Shown here: positions 1 to 8,532 of the stretch, one piece after another | How the letters are laid out: every line of letters starts with the position of its first letter | How positions within the stretch are numbered: position 1 is the stretch's first letter | DNA from: Sphingobium sp. YR768 | GTDB lineage: Bacteria; Pseudomonadota; Alphaproteobacteria; Sphingomonadales; Sphingomonadaceae | Length of the DNA: 64,000 bases | Direction: 5' to 3' | Assembly (NCBI RefSeq): GCF_900111125.1 | Contig: NZ_FOGE01000025.1 | Span: forward strand, 1-64,000 | Translations under genes and position numbers: made by a program | Notes under the pieces: generated by a model | The model's input: only the letters and a program-made list of their open reading frames with translations | The model's database searches: none | What the model was told of the DNA's origin: nothing

Positions 1-128
1 ACGCCATCCGGGGTAGTGCCGCAGAAGTGCAAACCCGTTCGGCACGGCGTGTAATTGGAGTTGCCGTCCCCATCTATCGTCGGGGCTTCCAGACGAATTC
101 CGCCTGATGTATCGAAAGCATTAGCCAT
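1..128 (-). CDS. N-terminal part of an unknown protein, cut by window edge
   Basis: A reading frame begins at the ATG at 128-126 and runs leftwards out of the window for 42 codons without a stop. A clear ribosome binding site (GGAGG) sits 6 bases before the ATG, which is the main support. The visible N terminus begins MANAFDTSGGIRLEAPTIDG and contains two cysteines further on; there is no signal peptide. I do not recognise the family. The 237 bases between this start and ogt would hold its promoter, and I see no other gene there. Confidence 0.5.
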   Translation of the reverse strand, partial: MANAFDTSGGIRLEAPTIDGDGNSNYTPCRTGLHFCGTTPDG

Positions 129-365
129 GGCGAACCTCCATTCGCGTGGTCAGGGCCGGGCAGCGTTGGCGCGCTGTTTCGGCCCGATTTCGGTTAGCCA
201 TGGAGGTCGGGTTTTCTGGAGTTTTACGTCGCGATTTTGCGATCGTTAGACAAACCAACACCATGGCCTGCCTCGATCTTACGCTCCACTTGGGTGCACC
301 ATTTTTCAATGACTTAGGTCAAATCCCCCCTTTCTTGATGATCGTACGGGATGGCGAGGCCTCTC

Positions 366-860
366 CTAGAGCAGCCGTCCACGGCTTTGTTCAAAATCGA
401 GTAGCCAACGCTTCACTTCGACGCCGCCAGCGAAGCCGGTGAGCGCGCCATTGGTGCCGACGACGCGGTGACAGGGCGCAATGATCGAGATGGGATTGCG
501 TCCATTGGCGGCGCCGACAGCCCGGCTGGCGGTGGGGTGGCCGATGGCGCGGGCCATGTCGCCATAGCTGCGGGTTTCGCCGAAGGGGATGGTGCAAAGC
601 GCTGCCCAGACCTTCTGCTGAAAATCGGTGCCGCGAACATCGAGCGGGACGGTGAAGTCTTGCAACGTACCCGCAAAATAGGCGGTCAGTTGTTGGGCCG
701 TCTGTGCCAGCACCGGGTGATCGTGGCTCTCTTCGCGTAAACTCAGGCGGACGCGGTCGGGATCGTCCTCTTCCCACAATATCGCCACCAGTCCCTTGTC
801 ACTGGCAACCAGCGTCAGGGCGCCGACGGGCGACGGGAAAAGGACTTCGACGAGGGACAT
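366..860 (-). CDS. ogt: Methylated-DNA--protein-cysteine S-methyltransferase
   Basis: Suicide DNA-repair protein that moves the methyl group from O6-methylguanine (and O4-methylthymine) in DNA to its own cysteine. The 164-residue protein has the expected N-terminal ribonuclease-like domain and the C-terminal DNA-binding domain with the active-site motif PCHRVVG (Cys130), preceded by the conserved GETRSYGDMA and RAVGAANGRNP segments. I chose the ATG at 860 because the protein then starts directly on the domain (MSLVEVLFPSPVG) and has a GGAG 10 bases upstream; the reading frame is open further upstream, but that stretch is not family-like. The Shine-Dalgarno lies inside a 13-bp inverted repeat (864-905). 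It is downstream of, and co-directional with, the efflux operon. Confidence 0.93.
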   Translation of the reverse strand: MSLVEVLFPSPVGALTLVASDKGLVAILWEEDDPDRVRLSLREESHDHPVLAQTAQQLTAYFAGTLQDFTVPLDVRGTDFQQKVWAALCTIPFGETRSYGDMARAIGHPTASRAVGAANGRNPISIIAPCHRVVGTNGALTGFAGGVEVKRWLLDFEQSRGRLL

Positions 861-863
861 AGA

Positions 864-905
864 AAAATCTCCGCTACTCACCCTTTGGCAAATAGCGGAG
901 ATTTT
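864..905 (-). terminator. Hairpin between efflux operon and ogt (terminator or SD-masking)
   Basis: Perfect 13-bp inverted repeat: AAAATCTCCGCTA (864-876) and TAGCGGAGATTTT (893-905), separated by 16 bases. Read on the minus strand, the 3' arm runs into a T tract, as in an intrinsic terminator for the outer-membrane-channel gene that stops at 950. The same arm contains the GGAG used by ogt four bases further on, so in a read-through transcript the hairpin would cover the ogt ribosome binding site. The repeat is seen directly; the two roles are inferred. Confidence 0.6.
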
Positions 906-949
906 CGGCCGAGGCTTCCCCCGGCTTGCTTTCAAAGTCGGCGGAAGCC

Positions 950-2362
950 TTATTTCAGGCCGCCACCCATCGCCCGATAAAGTTCGACCATGTTGGTCGC
1001 ACGGGTCAGGCGGGTAGCAACCAGGCTCTGTTCGGCACTGTAGAGCGACCGCTGCGAATCCAGAGTCGTCAGGAAATTGTCCACACCGGCGCGGAAGCGG
1101 GCTTCAGACAATGTGTAGGCGACCTGCGCCGAATCCCGCTGCGACGTCTGCGCTTCAAGCTGCTGCGTCATCGTGCCGCGACGGGCGAGCGCATCGGCGA
1201 CTTCGCGGAAGCCGGTCTGCACGCTCTTTTCATAGGTGGCGAGCATCGCGTCATAGGTCGCCCTGGCATAGCGCAGATTGCCCTTGTTCCGGCCGAAGTC
1301 GAAAATGGGCAGGGTCGCGCTGGGCGCCACCGACCAGGTGTCGCTACCCGATTTGAACAGGCCGGACAGACCAAGGCTAACCGTTCCCAACGCCGCCGTC
1401 AGCGAAATGGTCGGGAAGAAAGCCGCCCGCGCCGCGCCGATATTGGCATTGGCGCCGCGCAGATTATGCTCTGCCGAAGCGATGTCCGGACGGCGCAACA
1501 AGACATCGGACGCGATATTCGCCGGCAGATTGTCGAGCGTCGCATCTTTCTGGTCCAGCGCGTTGGGCAGGTCAGAGGCTGGCACAGTCGTCCCGGCCAG
1601 CAGGTTGAGCGCATTCTGATCCTGCGCCACCAGCGTCGTGGCCGCTGCGATATCCGAACGAGCGCCGTCATAGCTGGTCTGCGCCTGACGCACTTCCAAC
1701 TCGGACGCCACGCCCTTGGCAAAGCGCGCCTTGTTCAATTCCAGCGTCTTGCCGAAGGCCTGTTCCAGATCGCGCGCGATCCGGAGCCGTTCCTGATCCG
1801 CCGCCATGGTGAGCCAGGCATTGGCGGTTTCGGCGATAAGCGCGGTCTGCGCCGCATTGCGGGTTTCGACGCTGGCGAAATATTGCTCCTGCGCCGCCTT
1901 GGTCAGGTTGCGGACCCGGCCGAACAGGTCGATTTCCCACGAGGAAATGCCAAGCTGGGCCTGATAGACATCGGTGTTGAGCCGCTGGCTCTGACCGAAC
2001 TGGACGAGCGGCTGTTCCGAATAGGTCGCCGTGCCGGTGCCTGCCACGGTGGGCAGCAGGTCGGCGCGCTGCACCTTATATTGCGCACGCGCCTGTTCGA
2101 CATTGGCGAGCGCAATCCGCAGGTCGCGATTATTGGCGAGCGCGGTTTCGATCACCCGCGCCAGACGGGCGTCAGTGAAGAAATCGCGCCAGGCGGTGTC
2201 GGCAGGGACGATCGCCCCTGCCCCGTCATTGGCGACATAAGCGTCACCCTGCGGCGTGCCGGCCGCAACCGGCAGGTCTGGCCGCACATATTTGGGCGCC
2301 ATGTCGCAGGCGGCCAGCGCCAGCGAAAGTGTGACGGCGCCCAGCGCTTTCATGTTGCGCAT
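950..2362 (-). CDS. RND efflux outer-membrane lipoprotein (NodT/OprM family)
   Basis: Outer-membrane channel that forms the exit duct of a tripartite drug or solvent pump. About 470 residues, the usual size. It starts with a lipoprotein signal whose lipobox is LAAC (Cys19 from the ATG at 2362), followed by KYVRPDLPV, typical of the NodT/CusC/OprM family, and two repeated OEP domains rich in long helices. I start at the ATG at 2362 because GGAGG lies 10 bases upstream; the TTG at 2371 overlaps the pump stop codon and would be only one base from that site. It is the last gene of the adaptor-pump-channel operon and is translationally linked to the pump gene. Substrate is not predictable. Confidence 0.93.
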   Translation of the reverse strand: MRNMKALGAVTLSLALAACDMAPKYVRPDLPVAAGTPQGDAYVANDGAGAIVPADTAWRDFFTDARLARVIETALANNRDLRIALANVEQARAQYKVQRADLLPTVAGTGTATYSEQPLVQFGQSQRLNTDVYQAQLGISSWEIDLFGRVRNLTKAAQEQYFASVETRNAAQTALIAETANAWLTMAADQERLRIARDLEQAFGKTLELNKARFAKGVASELEVRQAQTSYDGARSDIAAATTLVAQDQNALNLLAGTTVPASDLPNALDQKDATLDNLPANIASDVLLRRPDIASAEHNLRGANANIGAARAAFFPTISLTAALGTVSLGLSGLFKSGSDTWSVAPSATLPIFDFGRNKGNLRYARATYDAMLATYEKSVQTGFREVADALARRGTMTQQLEAQTSQRDSAQVAYTLSEARFRAGVDNFLTTLDSQRSLYSAEQSLVATRLTRATNMVELYRAMGGGLK

Positions 2363-2367
2363 GGTCT

Positions 2368-5300
2368 TCAAGCCTCCTGCGGCGCGCGCGGCGTTGCCGT
2401 ATCGTCGGCCGCTTCATGGTTTTTATGTTCGCGGAACAGCCGCTTTACGACGGTGAAGAAGACGGGGACGAAGAAGACCGCCAGCACCGTGGCCGACAAC
2501 ATGCCGCCCACGACCGCCCAGCCGATCGCATTCTGACCGCCCGCCCCTGCGCCCTTCGACAGGGCCAGCGGCAGCACGCCGAAGATGAAGGCGAAGCTGG
2601 TCATCAGGATCGGCCGCAGACGCAGCTTGCCCGCTTCCAGTGCCGCCTGTGCCGGGGCCATGCCTTCGCGCATCTTTTCCTCGGCGAATTCGACGATCAG
2701 GATCGCATTCTTCGCCGACACGCCGATCGTGGTGATCAGGCCGACCTGAAGATAGATGTCGTTGCTGAGGCCCGCGAGCCGCGCAGCGATCACCGCACCC
2801 AATACGCCCAGAGGCACCACCAGCATGACCGCGATCGGGACCGACCAGCTTTCATACAAGGCCGCAAGGCAGAGGAAGACGATCAGCATCGAGAGCGCAT
2901 AAACATAGGGCGCCTGCCCACCGGACGTCTTTTCCTCATAGGAAATGCCGTTCCAGCTATAGCCGATACCGGCCGGCAGCTTGACGGCAAACTCCTCCAT
3001 CACCTGCATCGCCGTGCCGCTCGACACGCCCGGCGCAGGCGCGCCCTGAATGTTCATCGACGGCACGCCGTTGAAGCGTTCCAGACGCGCCGGACCCTGT
3101 ATCCACTCGGTCGTGGAGAAGGCGGACAGCGGCGCCATGGTGCCGGTGCTGCCGCGCACATGGAAGGCATTGATCGCATCGGGCGACATGCGGAACGGAG
3201 CGTCCGCCTGCACATAGACGCGCTTCACGCGATCGCGATCGATGAAGTCGTTGATGTAGGACCCGCCCAGATTGGTGCTGATCGTATCATTGACGTCCGA
3301 CTGGGCGATGCCCAATGCGCCGGCCGCGGACTGATCGACGTTCAGCTTCAATTGCGGCGTATCTTCCAGACCATTGGGACGAACCTGCGCCAGACGCTTG
3401 TCCGCCATCGCCATGCCAAGCAGTTGATTGCGGGCTGCCAGCAGCTTTTCATGACCCAGATTGGCCTGATCGAGCAACTGGAAGTCGAAGCCGGACGCAT
3501 TGCCCAGTTCCTGCACCGCCGGCGGCACGAAGGCGAAGGCCATGCCCGCCTTGATCTTCTGGAACGCCATATTCGCGCGCAATGCGATCGCGGGGACGCG
3601 ATTGTCCGTGCCCTTGCGATGCTCCCAGTCCTTCATGCGGACGAAGACGATACCGACATTCTGCCCCTGTCCGACGAAGCCGAAGCCTGCGACCGTGAAC
3701 ACGGCGGAGACATTCTGCTTTTCATCGACCAGATAATGATCGCGCATCTTGGCGAGCGTGCGCTCGGTTTCCTCCATCGTCGTACCGGCCGGCAGTGACA
3801 CCTGGTTGATGATCATGCCCTGATCTTCATCCGGCAGGAAGCCGCTGGGCAGACGCAGGAAGATGAAGGCCATGCCGACCACGATCAGGCCATAGACCAG
3901 CATGGTGCGGCCCCAGCGATGCTCGACCTTTTCCACACCCTTGCCATAGCGCACGACGCCCTTGTCGAAGGTCCGGTTGAACCAGTCGAAAAAGCGGCCG
4001 AAGATCGAGCCGATCGGCCCGTTCCAGCTATGACCATGCGATGCCGGCTTCAGGATCGTGGCGCAAAGCGCCGGCGTCAGCACCAGTGCGACCAGCACCG
4101 ACAGGATCATCGAGGAGACGATCGTGATCGAGAACTGGCGGAAGATGACGCCGGTCGACCCGCCGAAGAAGGCCATCGGCAGGAACACCGCCGACAGGAC
4201 GAGGCCGATGCCGATCAGCGCGCCGCTGATTTCGTCCATCGACTTGCGCGCCGCTTCCTTCGGGCTGAGCCCTTCATCCTGGATCAGGCGTTCGACATTT
4301 TCCACGACGACGATCGCGTCGTCGACCAGCAGGCCGATGGCCAGCACCATGCCGAACAGGGTGAGCGTGTTGATCGTGAAGCCCGCGGCACTCAGGATCG
4401 CCAGTGCGCCCAACAACACCACCGGGACGGCGATGGTCGGGATCAGCGTCGCGCGCCAGTTCTGAAGGAACAGGAACATGACGACGAAGACCAGCAGCAC
4501 CGCTTCGAACAGGGTATGGATGACCTGTTCGACCGACAGCTTCACGAAGGTCGAGTTGTCGACCGGGAAGTCATATTTCACCCAGCTCGGGAAATTCTTC
4601 GACAACTGGTCGACGCGGCTCTTCACCGCTTCCACCGTGTCGAGCGCATTGGCGCCCGGCGCCAGCTTCACGCCGAAGCCCGATGCCGGATGGCCGTTGA
4701 ACTTCACGCCAAAGCCGTATGTTTCCGCGCCGAGTTCCACCCGGGCGACGTCGGACATCAGCACCACCGAGCCGTCGCTGTTGCTGCGCAGGCGGATGTT
4801 GCGGAATTCTTCCGGCGTGCGCAGGCGCGACTGGGCGGTGACGGTCGCGTTGAGCGCCTGTCCCTTGATCGAGGGCGAACCACCGATCTGGCCAGCGGAA
4901 ACCTGCGCATTCTGCGCCGTGATCGCCGATTTGACGTCACCAGTGGTGACGCCCAGATTGGCCATCTTATAGGGATCGAGCCAGATGCGCATCGCATATT
5001 GCGAGCCGAACAACTGGGTATCGCCGACGCCGGTCACGCGGCTCAGCGGGTCCTGAAGGCTCGACGCAATGAAGTCGCTGGCATCTTCCTGATCATGGAT
5101 GCCGTCATCGGAATAGACGGCCATGATGAGGAGGAAGCTGGAGGTCGACTTGCCGACGCGCAGCCCCTGCTGCTGCACTTCCTGCGGCAGCAGCGGCGTT
5201 GCCTGCGACAGCTTGTTCTGCACCTGCACCTGCGCGATGTCAGGGTCCGTCCCCTGCTCGAACGTCAGGCTGATGTTCAGATTGCCCGACCCGTCGCTGG

Positions 5301-5541
5301 TGGACGAGAAATAGCGCAGATTGTCGATGCCCTTGAGCTGTTGCTCGATGATCTGCGTGGTGGTGCTTTCCAGCGTCTGGGCGTTGGCGCCCGGATAGCT
5401 GGTCTGGATCGTCACCGCCGGCGGGGCGATTTCCGGGAACTGCGCAACCGGCAGCGACCGGATCGCGAGCAGGCCCGCAAGCATGATGACGATGGCGATG
5501 ACCCATGCGAAGATGGGCCTGTCGATAAAATAGCGGGCCAT
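2368..5541 (-). CDS. RND multidrug efflux permease (AcrB/MexB, HAE1 family)
   Basis: Inner-membrane proton-driven pump of 1057 residues, the normal length. It begins MARYFIDRPIFAWVIAIVIM with the classic first transmembrane helix, has two homologous halves each with a large periplasmic loop, and carries the paired aspartates of the proton relay in GLLVDDAIVVVENVERL of helix 4. GFLPDEDQG marks the start of the second periplasmic domain. The length, the DD pair and pairing with a NodT-type channel place it with the hydrophobe/amphiphile exporters rather than heavy-metal CzcA pumps. It starts 3 bases after the adaptor gene stop and overlaps the channel gene region, so the three proteins are made from one message, probably controlled by the TetR regulator at 6819. 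Confidence 0.96.
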   Translation of the reverse strand: MARYFIDRPIFAWVIAIVIMLAGLLAIRSLPVAQFPEIAPPAVTIQTSYPGANAQTLESTTTQIIEQQLKGIDNLRYFSSTSDGSGNLNISLTFEQGTDPDIAQVQVQNKLSQATPLLPQEVQQQGLRVGKSTSSFLLIMAVYSDDGIHDQEDASDFIASSLQDPLSRVTGVGDTQLFGSQYAMRIWLDPYKMANLGVTTGDVKSAITAQNAQVSAGQIGGSPSIKGQALNATVTAQSRLRTPEEFRNIRLRSNSDGSVVLMSDVARVELGAETYGFGVKFNGHPASGFGVKLAPGANALDTVEAVKSRVDQLSKNFPSWVKYDFPVDNSTFVKLSVEQVIHTLFEAVLLVFVVMFLFLQNWRATLIPTIAVPVVLLGALAILSAAGFTINTLTLFGMVLAIGLLVDDAIVVVENVERLIQDEGLSPKEAARKSMDEISGALIGIGLVLSAVFLPMAFFGGSTGVIFRQFSITIVSSMILSVLVALVLTPALCATILKPASHGHSWNGPIGSIFGRFFDWFNRTFDKGVVRYGKGVEKVEHRWGRTMLVYGLIVVGMAFIFLRLPSGFLPDEDQGMIINQVSLPAGTTMEETERTLAKMRDHYLVDEKQNVSAVFTVAGFGFVGQGQNVGIVFVRMKDWEHRKGTDNRVPAIALRANMAFQKIKAGMAFAFVPPAVQELGNASGFDFQLLDQANLGHEKLLAARNQLLGMAMADKRLAQVRPNGLEDTPQLKLNVDQSAAGALGIAQSDVNDTISTNLGGSYINDFIDRDRVKRVYVQADAPFRMSPDAINAFHVRGSTGTMAPLSAFSTTEWIQGPARLERFNGVPSMNIQGAPAPGVSSGTAMQVMEEFAVKLPAGIGYSWNGISYEEKTSGGQAPYVYALSMLIVFLCLAALYESWSVPIAVMLVVPLGVLGAVIAARLAGLSNDIYLQVGLITTIGVSAKNAILIVEFAEEKMREGMAPAQAALEAGKLRLRPILMTSFAFIFGVLPLALSKGAGAGGQNAIGWAVVGGMLSATVLAVFFVPVFFTVVKRLFREHKNHEAADDTATPRAPQEA

Positions 5542-5544
5542 GGC

Positions 5545-6699
5545 TTAGTTCGCCCCGCCCTGGGCTGCGGTTGCAGTCACCTGCTGCGGCGCGCCGGGCT
5601 TGACGACGGTGCCGGGACGCAGGTTGAGCAGGCCTTCGACGATCAGCTTGTCGCCGGCCTTCAGCCCCTTGGTCACGATCCACTTGTCGCCAACCGCGCG
5701 GTCAACCTCGACCTGACGCAGTTCGGCTTTGTTATCCTTGCCGATGACCATCGCCGTGGCGCGACCGCGCGCATCGCGGGTAATGCCCTGCTGCGGCGCG
5801 AGGATCGCCTGACTCCGCTGGCCTTCGACCATCTTCGCGCGGACATACATGCCCGGCAGCAGCAAGCCGTCCGGATTGGGGAAAGTCGCGCGCAGGGTTA
5901 CGGCACCCGACGTGGCGTCGACCGTGACTTCGGCGAACTGCAAGCGACCCTCGATCGGATATTCGCTGCCATTGGGCAGGATCAGGCGGATACGCACGCC
6001 ATTCGCGTCGCTGACGCCGCCAGCCTTGATCGCCTGCTTGAGGTCGATGATCTGCGCCGCCGACTGGGTCACGTCGACATAGACGGTGTCGGTACGCTGG
6101 ATGGTGGTGAGCGGATCGGTCTGGCCGCTCTGGACCAATGCGCCCGGCGTGAAGAGCGAGCGGCTGATACGGCCGGAAATGGGCGCTCGGATACGGGTGA
6201 AGTTCTGGTTCACCTGCGCAGCCTGTACCGATCCCTGGCTGGCCGCGACATCGGCGCGCGCCTGCTGGGCGGCGGCATCCGCGTCATCATATTCCTGCTT
6301 GCTGACCGCATTGATCGCAGCCAGATCCTTGTAGCGCTGCGCCTGCAATCCGGTGGAACGGATCGTCGCCTTCGCCTTTGCCAGCGACCCCTGCGCCTGC
6401 GCCAGCGCGGCGCGATAGGGCGCGTCATCGATTTCGTAGAGCATCTGCCCGGCGTGGACGAAACCGCCCTCCTGGAACAGGCGGCGGCGAATGATACCGC
6501 TGATCTGCGGGCGGACTTCCGCCGTTTCAAAGGCCGAAATGCGGCCCGGCAGTTCGTTGAGCAACGGCGCCGATTCGACCTTCAGCGTCACGACACCCAC
6601 GGCTGGCGGCTGGGGCGCGGGCGGCTGACTGCCCCCGCACGCGCTCAGCGTCAGCGCCGACGCGCACGCCAGCAGCCCGATGATTGTCCCCTTTTGCAT
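5545..6699 (-). CDS. RND efflux periplasmic adaptor lipoprotein (AcrA/MexA family)
   Basis: Membrane-fusion protein that bridges the pump and the outer-membrane channel. 384 residues, standard for AcrA/MexA. The N terminus is a lipoprotein signal with lipobox LSAC (Cys21) followed by a short Pro/Gly linker. The biotinyl-lipoyl-like half motif ISGIIRRRLFQEGGFVHAGQ, a central alpha-helical hairpin (about residues 100-165), and the second lipoyl half TRIRAPISGRISRSL are all visible, followed by the beta-barrel domain. It is the first gene of the efflux operon; its start codon lies 35 bases from the palindromic operator at 6734-6753. Confidence 0.95.
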   Translation of the reverse strand: MQKGTIIGLLACASALTLSACGGSQPPAPQPPAVGVVTLKVESAPLLNELPGRISAFETAEVRPQISGIIRRRLFQEGGFVHAGQMLYEIDDAPYRAALAQAQGSLAKAKATIRSTGLQAQRYKDLAAINAVSKQEYDDADAAAQQARADVAASQGSVQAAQVNQNFTRIRAPISGRISRSLFTPGALVQSGQTDPLTTIQRTDTVYVDVTQSAAQIIDLKQAIKAGGVSDANGVRIRLILPNGSEYPIEGRLQFAEVTVDATSGAVTLRATFPNPDGLLLPGMYVRAKMVEGQRSQAILAPQQGITRDARGRATAMVIGKDNKAELRQVEVDRAVGDKWIVTKGLKAGDKLIVEGLLNLRPGTVVKPGAPQQVTATAAQGGAN

Positions 6700-6733
6700 C
6701 GTCTGAATTCCGTTTCGAAGTGGATCATGATTT

Positions 6734-6753
6734 CGGAATGAACGTTCATTCCG
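6734..6753. promoter_or_regulatory. TetR-type palindromic operator in divergent promoter
   Basis: A perfect 20-bp palindrome, CGGAATGAACGTTCATTCCG, lies in the 119-bp gap between the efflux adaptor start (6699) and the TetR-family gene (6819). The core TGAACGTTCA is the typical symmetry of TetR/AcrR operators. Its position lets one dimer pair block both promoters, so the pump and its regulator would be derepressed together when the regulator binds an effector. The palindrome is observed; the binding protein is inferred from adjacency. Confidence 0.85.
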
Positions 6754-6818
6754 CTTGCCGGGCAGGTATGATCATGGCAGAGCGAATTCAAGAGGCAAAA
6801 AACGCCAGAGGGTATAAA

Positions 6819-7406
6819 ATGGTTGCGGTGCAGCATGAAAAAAATGGAAAGACGCGGATATTGGAGGCCGCACGCACGCTTTTCGACAGCCATGGTTTTC
6901 ACCAGACCTCTATGGCAGAACTTGCCACAGCTGCTCAAGTGTCCGTTGGACAGATATATCGCCTGTTCAAGGGCAAGGAAGATATCATCGAAGCGCTCGT
7001 CCATGACGATGCCGACCAATGGTGCAGCGAGATGGCGAATATCCGCGTCCGGCTGGATATGGGCGAACTGACGATCGAGCAGACATTCGAACAATTGCTG
7101 CTGCACACGATCGACGAAAAGGACGAGGCGCTCGCGTTCGACATATTGGCCGAGAGCTTTCGAAACCCCGCCGTGGCCGACACGATCGCAGCCATGTGCG
7201 AGCGGTTCCGATCCTTCATCCGTTACTTCGCCTGTGCTGCCAACGACCAACTGTCCGGCGATGCGCTGGACGCTGCCGAGGAAATGATATTGGGCTGCCT
7301 GTTCGGGCTGGGCCATCGCAGCATTTCCCGCCCGAAACTGGCGCCAGCGGATACGGCGCGCCGCACCGGGCACATGATTCTTACTGCCCTGCGCGGCGTG
7401 ACCTGA
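6819..7406 (+). CDS. TetR/AcrR family regulator of the adjacent RND pump
   Basis: One-component repressor with an N-terminal helix-turn-helix (TRILEAARTLFDSHGFHQTS, then MAELATAAQVSVGQIYRLFKGKEDII) and a C-terminal ligand-binding/dimerisation domain ending ARRTGHMILTAL. I use the ATG at 6819 (195 residues): GAGGG lies 6 bases upstream and the HTH begins about 11 residues in, as usual. An in-frame ATG at 6774 would add 15 residues and cannot be excluded. It is divergent from the efflux operon across the operator at 6734-6753, the classic arrangement for a local repressor. The gene ends 7 bases before the convergent glycosyltransferase stop. Confidence 0.92.
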   Translation: MVAVQHEKNGKTRILEAARTLFDSHGFHQTSMAELATAAQVSVGQIYRLFKGKEDIIEALVHDDADQWCSEMANIRVRLDMGELTIEQTFEQLLLHTIDEKDEALAFDILAESFRNPAVADTIAAMCERFRSFIRYFACAANDQLSGDALDAAEEMILGCLFGLGHRSISRPKLAPADTARRTGHMILTALRGVT

Positions 7407-7413
7407 AGGCGGC

Positions 7414-8532
7414 CTATAGCCGCCCGTAGAGTTGCGCCGTTTCCTGCACGCATCGCGCCCAGCTATAGCCAGCCGCCACGGCAAGACCGGCCTCTGCCGC
7501 CGATTGCCGCCAGTCTTCATCCAGCAGGCCGCGTTCCAGATCCCGGGCGAAGCGGTCGACATCGTCCGGATCGGTCAGCATGGCCGCACCGGCGGTGACT
7601 TCGGGCAGGCAGGAAATATCGGCAACGATGGTCGGCACGCCACTGGCCATCGCTTCGATCGGCGGCAGGCCGAAGCCTTCATAGACCGACGGATAGACGA
7701 ACAGCCTGGCTCCGGCATAGAGGGCGGGCAGCGCCGCTTCCTCGACATAACGGATATAGCGCAGCCAGCCTTCCCGTTCCGCATCGGCCATGTCGCGCAA
7801 TATCGCGTCGCTCAGCCAGCCGGACGACCCCGCGAGCACCAGCGGGCAGCGGTTTCGCAGGGCCAAAGGGAGCAGGCGCCAAGCCTTCAGCAATTCGCCG
7901 ATCCGCTTGCGCGGTTCGATGGTCGACACGCACAGGGCATAGCCGCCGGGTGTCAGGCTCATCCTGGCCAGAACCGGCACCAAATCTTCCGACGCACAGG
8001 GATGGAAATTTGGCCCCACCCCCTGATGAATGGCCGTCACCTTGTCGGGGCCAAAGCCGGTGAAGGCGATCACTTCCTGCCGTACCGTTTCCGACACGGT
8101 GATGATATGCGCCGTACGACCAAGGGTGGCGGCGAATTCCTGATCGAACTGTGCCCGCCGCTCCGCCGGATGAGTTTCGGGATAGCGGAACACCGAGAGG
8201 TCGTGGATGGTGATGATCCCTTGCTCGGCAAATTCGGGCAGGAAGAAATTCGGGCCATGGCAGACCGAAAAATGCGCGATCGTCCGATCCCGCAGGCGGC
8301 GCGACGTCTTGCTGACCTTGCGCATCCAGAGTTCGTAGGGTGATTTATTGCGGCGCGGGCCATCGATGAGCAGCTTCGCCGGATCGGCGATCCAATGGTC
8401 GTTCCGGACATAGCGGACCGACGCTATGCCCGGCTCCACCGGCAAGCGCTGCGCCAGTTCCCAGACATAGCGGCCGACGCCGGTCAGTTGTGGACTGAGC
8501 GCCTCGACCGACAGGATGACGCGCTTCTTCAT
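7414..8532 (-). CDS. GT4-type glycosyltransferase (family 1), copy A
   Basis: Cytoplasmic sugar transferase of the GT-B fold, 372 residues. The start MKKRVILSVEALSPQLTGVG is shared with the upstream paralogue. The C-terminal nucleotide-sugar half shows STIEPRKRIGELLKAW, then VYPSVYEGFGLPPIEAMASG with the catalytic EGFGLPPIE pattern (E-x7-E), and PTIVADISCLPEVTAGAA. I start at the ATG at 8532 because it overlaps the TGA of the upstream gene as ATGA; the upstream extension is in the wrong context. Sugar and acceptor are unknown. The two genes appear to be a tandem duplication. Confidence 0.9.
   Translation of the reverse strand: MKKRVILSVEALSPQLTGVGRYVWELAQRLPVEPGIASVRYVRNDHWIADPAKLLIDGPRRNKSPYELWMRKVSKTSRRLRDRTIAHFSVCHGPNFFLPEFAEQGIITIHDLSVFRYPETHPAERRAQFDQEFAATLGRTAHIITVSETVRQEVIAFTGFGPDKVTAIHQGVGPNFHPCASEDLVPVLARMSLTPGGYALCVSTIEPRKRIGELLKAWRLLPLALRNRCPLVLAGSSGWLSDAILRDMADAEREGWLRYIRYVEEAALPALYAGARLFVYPSVYEGFGLPPIEAMASGVPTIVADISCLPEVTAGAAMLTDPDDVDRFARDLERGLLDEDWRQSAAEAGLAVAAGYSWARCVQETAQLYGRL

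Noticed and set aside
926..2536. 536-residue open frame on the plus strand opposite the outer-membrane channel gene
   Set aside because: Antisense shadow of a strongly coding high-GC gene; composition is Arg/Gln/His-rich and shows no domains.
3919..6741. 940-residue open frame on the plus strand opposite the RND pump and adaptor
   Set aside because: Shadow frame over two clearly identified genes; Asp/Arg/His-rich, no ribosome site and no recognisable motifs.
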